A stretch of DNA of 32,088 nucleotides from Paramacrobiotus richtersi (Eukaryota > Tardigrada > Eutardigrada > Parachela > Macrobiotidae), in NCBI GenBank assembly GCA_034698045.1, contig JAQGAU010000279.1, forward strand, positions 1-32,088. Reading direction: 5' to 3'. The notes beneath the pieces are model-generated. The model saw nothing but the letters and a program-made list of their open reading frames with translations. It had not been told where the DNA came from and did no database searches. Below, piece after piece: positions 29,494 to 32,088 of this stretch (the first letter of the stretch is position 1; the number at the start of each line of letters is the position of its first letter). A program made the position numbers and the translations under genes.

Positions 29494-29931
29494 TCAAGGC
29501 GTAAGCTGATGTAAGACGATAGTGACCGGGAATTAAAACCGTCCGGTAGCTCTGCTGGATAGATTTCTCTGTGAGCCGCGGAAAGCCGCCCGAAAAACAA
29601 AATTCCGACAGGCAAAAACTTTAGTCACACACATCACGTTTTCCTGGAAAAATCTTGAACGATACCCGTCTGGCCGGAGCTCAGCATATATTCGATATCA
29701 CCTTCACAATTTTGCAAAAAGCCATCAGATGACTGCAGCTCCACCCGAGCGTTTTTCTTCGGACTCTAGATAGTAAGCAGTTTCATCGAGACACAGTTGC
29801 CGAATGCCACAATACGTTCGAGTCCTGCCAGGGGCGAATCCACTGAGTCCTGCTGTTTTCGGAGTTATTGCAGGCGCAGCACAATCTGGATCAAACTAAT
29901 CATTTCATGGTATTTGGTAAAAAGACCATTA

Positions 29932-30070
29932 TGAGGACATCGACATGCAACGCGTTACCCAGCCCTGTGACTCACAACACATGCTGTCGTATGCTGTCTG
30001 TGCAGCGTATTCGGGTGGCGCGCTGCATGTCGGAGTGACGTAAGCGGCGCACAGCATGTCGATGTCCTCG
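29932..30070. mobile_element. 139-bp MITE with TA target site
   Basis: GAGGACATCGACATGC at 29933-29948 is the exact reverse complement of GCATGTCGATGTCCTC at 30054-30069. The pairing extends one mismatched base outward to a flanking TA on each side (29930-29931 and 30071-30072). Inside are further GCATGTCG/CATGCTGTCG words. It has no coding capacity. The TA duplication fits Tc1/mariner-type mobilisation. Confidence 0.82.
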
Positions 30071-30081
30071 TAGCGAAATTA

Positions 30082-30522
30082 CTGTACGCGATCGATGAAA
30101 CGGCACACAGAGTTGGGTATACGGGAAAATGCACGTTTATGCACACACTCTGCCCAGGGTCAGATTTCTTTTTTATTAACGTTATCTTGTTTCGAAACGT
30201 TTGCAGATGATTCAGAAAATATTAACTGTTCAAAAGAAGCGATATTGTTGGTGTTTTTATTCGAAACATGCACAAATATCGGTTTGTTGTGGTTTTTGGG
30301 GGGCCCCCCACTGTGTGGGGCTGGACTGGGGGTGCTGCAGGGGCTGGACGGGGGTGCTGCAGCATTTGAAAATAACACTTCTTGAATTCGTTTTTAACTA
30401 TAATAACGATTATTTATAGTAAAAAAACCAGAAATCGATAAACTGTTAGCCGTTCGCCAGCCCCGGTAGGGAGTTGTACGCGGTAGGGCAAAATTTCGTG
30501 CCATTTCATCGATCGCGTACAG
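30082..30522. mobile_element. 441-bp TIR element with TA target site
   Basis: The left end CTGTACGCGATCGATGAAAC and five further bases match the reverse complement of the right end (30498-30522) at 24 of 25 positions. TA flanks both ends (30080-30081, 30523-30524). The ends differ from those of the neighbouring 139-bp MITE, so these are two families. The interior is non-coding apart from short frames and holds a G-rich tandem. Confidence 0.85.
30298..30361 (+). repeat. G-rich tandem with GGGGGGCCCCCC palindrome
   Basis: A 12-bp GGGGGGCCCCCC palindrome (30298-30309) is followed by two units of GGGGCTGGAC-GGGGGTGCTGCA (30317-30339 and 30340-30361; the first has an extra T). The plus strand holds four G-runs of four or five bases within 45 bases, enough for an intramolecular G-quadruplex. 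Confidence 0.8.
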
Positions 30523-30524
30523 TA

Positions 30525-30885
30525 GTTAATTGATTTTGGTCCAGCAAAAGCGCGGTGGTCAACGTAGTTATCTACTAAGCTCTGATAAACGTCTCCAAAC
30601 GACCTAACGTTTTTAGGTGGGCAGAATTATGCCGGAATGAAATCTTGATCTTCGGACGGTTTGTGGGTCATAAACGATCTTTGTTTTTGACTGGCGACTG
30701 CGAACCTTTTGCCAGACAGCATACTCTGCTTGTAAGCCATGATATTTTTCTTTATTTTGCTAGTTAATGTTTCAGAAACACGTGCCTTCGGGGCTCACGA
30801 GGTCAAATGTAATATTAGCAGTACTTGTACAAAGACTTTAAGTTTCTGATATTGAAAAGGAAGCATCTATAAAAATTCACGCCGG
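30525..30885. other. No recognisable gene
   Basis: Between the TIR element and the next ORF. TATAAAA at 30869-30875 precedes the ATG at 30886 by only ten bases or so and is too close to act as its TATA box. Confidence 0.35.
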
Positions 30886-31131
30886 ATGCGAATTAAGAGG
30901 AGCACTGCATTCTCTAAAGCAGCCATGCTGCTTTCCCCCGATCGCAAACTTTTAGAACGGTTCTGGAACATGTCGCTCCCGTCGGAAAAACTTTCACTCA
31001 CGGAGCTGGATTTAGCGAGGTATACTCTCTACATTAAACAAACTGGTATGGATGTCACCGAAAGATTTAAATCCACTCGACAGGATATACTAGAGCAGTT
31101 TGCAAGAATAACGCAACCTATCATATATTGA
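30886..31131 (+). CDS. Unassigned ORF, 81 aa, just upstream of a LINE
   Basis: A true ATG frame begins MRIKRSTAFSKAAMLLSPDR and continues with KLLERFWNM, SLTELDLARYTLYIK and ERFKSTRQDILEQFARI. It is charged, helical and free of low-complexity sequence, which is more protein-like than most frames here. It ends about 60-80 bp before the recognisable part of the plus-strand LINE. It may be a host exon into which the LINE inserted, part of the LINE's own upstream coding region, or chance. No family is recognised. Confidence 0.3.
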   Translation: MRIKRSTAFSKAAMLLSPDRKLLERFWNMSLPSEKLSLTELDLARYTLYIKQTGMDVTERFKSTRQDILEQFARITQPIIY

Positions 31132-31189
31132 AGCAAAACGCTGAAACCGCGTGTGTCAACGTACATAAGTTTTCCTGTAAAACAACCGC

Positions 31190-32088
31190 TATACAAAATT
31201 TTTGACAAACCGCTAATTTTGTAACATTGCGAAGTTGTGGGAAATGTGTTACAAGTTGCAGCTGCTTCCCTTCCTCAAGAACCATAACATCCTTTCTCCA
31301 AATCAATCGGGATTCCGCGCTGGTCATTCTTGTGAAACACTTCTGTTAAAAACGACAGAAAAATGGAAGAAAACTATGGATAACGGTTTAGTTACAGCGG
31401 TATGTTTTTTGGACCTGAAGAAGGCATTTGATAGCGTCTCGCATGTGAAACTACTAAAGAAACTACAAAAGGCAGGCATTGGCGGCTGTGTGCTGAAGTG
31501 GGTATTCAGTTACCTTACGGGACGAACGCAAAGGGTACGGGATGGAAACCGGACATCTGACTGGCTGCCGTTAACATCCGGTGTACCGCAAGGCACAGTG
31601 CTGGGACCTGTTCTATTCACCATTTACATCAATAACGTACTAATCAACACAACGGGAGATTACGACATCGACTGCTTTGCTGACGACACGATTGTCCATG
31701 CCACTGGGAAGACGAAGGAAGAAGCAGGCAGGAAGCTCAACAAAGCCCTGGAACATGTTGGTCAGGCTATGCTAGAAGACTTACTCCACGTTAACCCAAA
31801 GAAATGCCAAGCCATGTACCTTAGTACCGAACGGAATGTCCAAGCAGAGCCGACAGTGACTATTAACGGAGAAATGGTGAAGATCGAAAAGTCCGTTCGG
31901 TATCTGGGGGTAAAAATCGACAAACATCTGAAGTGGGCGGATCAGTTCAGACAGGTCCAGCGGAAGGGGAATTTCGGAATTGCCATGATAAATCGGGCAA
32001 AAAAAGGGCTGAGTTTATCGCAACGCAAGGGTCTTTATCACGCTTGTTTTGGCACGCATCTGGTGAACTGTTCATCAGTATGGTCCAC
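31190..32088 (+). mobile_element. LINE reverse transcriptase, uninterrupted, runs off the right edge
   Basis: From 31217 to the end the frame is open for about 290 codons. Motifs in order are: NILSPNQSGFRAGHSCETLL, VCFLDLKKAFDSV (box A), VFSYLTGRTQRV, TSGVPQGTVLGPVLFTIYIN (box B), CFADDTIVHATG at about 31673 (box C, both catalytic aspartates), HVNPKKCQAMYLS, VRYLGVKIDKHLKW, then the start of the thumb-like C-terminal region (SLSQRKGLYHACF). All palm residues expected of an active enzyme are present. It contrasts with the four other LINE pieces, which are riddled with stops. The 5' part is missing: just upstream a TAA interrupts what should be N-Y-R-P-I-S, and no endonuclease is found. So this is a young, 5'-truncated or rearranged copy of a CR1/jockey-like family. 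The 3' end lies outside the window. Confidence 0.92.

Noticed and set aside
30169-30250. FADD-like string (F-A-D-D-S-E-N) on the plus strand, resembling the reverse-transcriptase catalytic box
   Set aside because: No other reverse-transcriptase motif lies near it, and it falls inside the non-coding 441-bp TIR element, so it is a chance match.
1-32088. CRISPR arrays, operons or bacterial gene clusters
   Set aside because: No regularly spaced short repeats with unique spacers, no ribosome-binding sites with long packed genes; LINE, Helitron and splice-like signals point to an animal genome.

Overview
This window looks like an intergenic or intron-poor, repeat-dense stretch of an animal nuclear genome, most likely an invertebrate. 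The evidence is six or so decayed non-LTR retrotransposon (LINE) reverse-transcriptase fragments of CR1/jockey type, two Helitron tails, several non-autonomous TIR elements with TA or hAT-like ends, tRNA-like sequences with split Pol III boxes, and no densely packed open genes. I cannot name the species. No conserved host gene is recognisable; long stop-free frames are few and most start at non-ATG codons.

Layout. 0.2-1.75 kb: two minus-strand LINE pieces in the wrong order, with a compact TATA/initiator promoter-like block between them. 2.6-3.1 kb: a stretch dense in the short motif CCGTAC and its complement. 3.24-3.72 kb and 6.76-7.33 kb: two related Helitron 3' ends carrying the last helicase motifs. 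3.7-4.3 kb: a cluster of a dispersed repeat starting near AATACTTCCGG, also present at 0.86, 1.17 and 5.69 kb. 5.17-5.68 kb: a hAT-like non-autonomous element with perfect 20-bp inverted ends. 10.5-10.7 and 11.58-11.74 kb: a truncated palindromic MITE and a long fold-back. 14.66-14.87 kb: a degenerate tandem repeat. 15.52-16.73 kb: an element with long imperfect inverted ends. 17.7-19.6 kb: the longest LINE (linker, RT and C-terminal region), minus strand. 20.74-21.48 kb: a second LINE RT copy, minus strand.

24.4-30.5 kb is the most mixed part: a possible small secreted peptide, a broken retroelement tail, two copies of a 270-bp element that carries a tRNA-like gene, a fully palindromic TA-flanked MITE, a set of weak exon candidates that together would make a single-pass membrane protein (26.8-27.76 kb), and two different TA-flanked TIR elements lying 8 bp apart (29.93-30.52 kb), one of which holds a strongly G-rich tandem. 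30.89-31.13 kb is an unassigned ATG-started ORF. 31.2 kb to the right edge is the best-preserved coding sequence in the window: an uninterrupted plus-strand LINE reverse transcriptase that runs off the end.

There is no operon or pathway here. The shared theme is repeated invasion, nesting and decay of mobile DNA. I see no convincing new biological system; the items most worth checking are the tRNA-bearing repeat, the two adjacent TA elements, the Helitron pair, and the possible membrane-protein exons.
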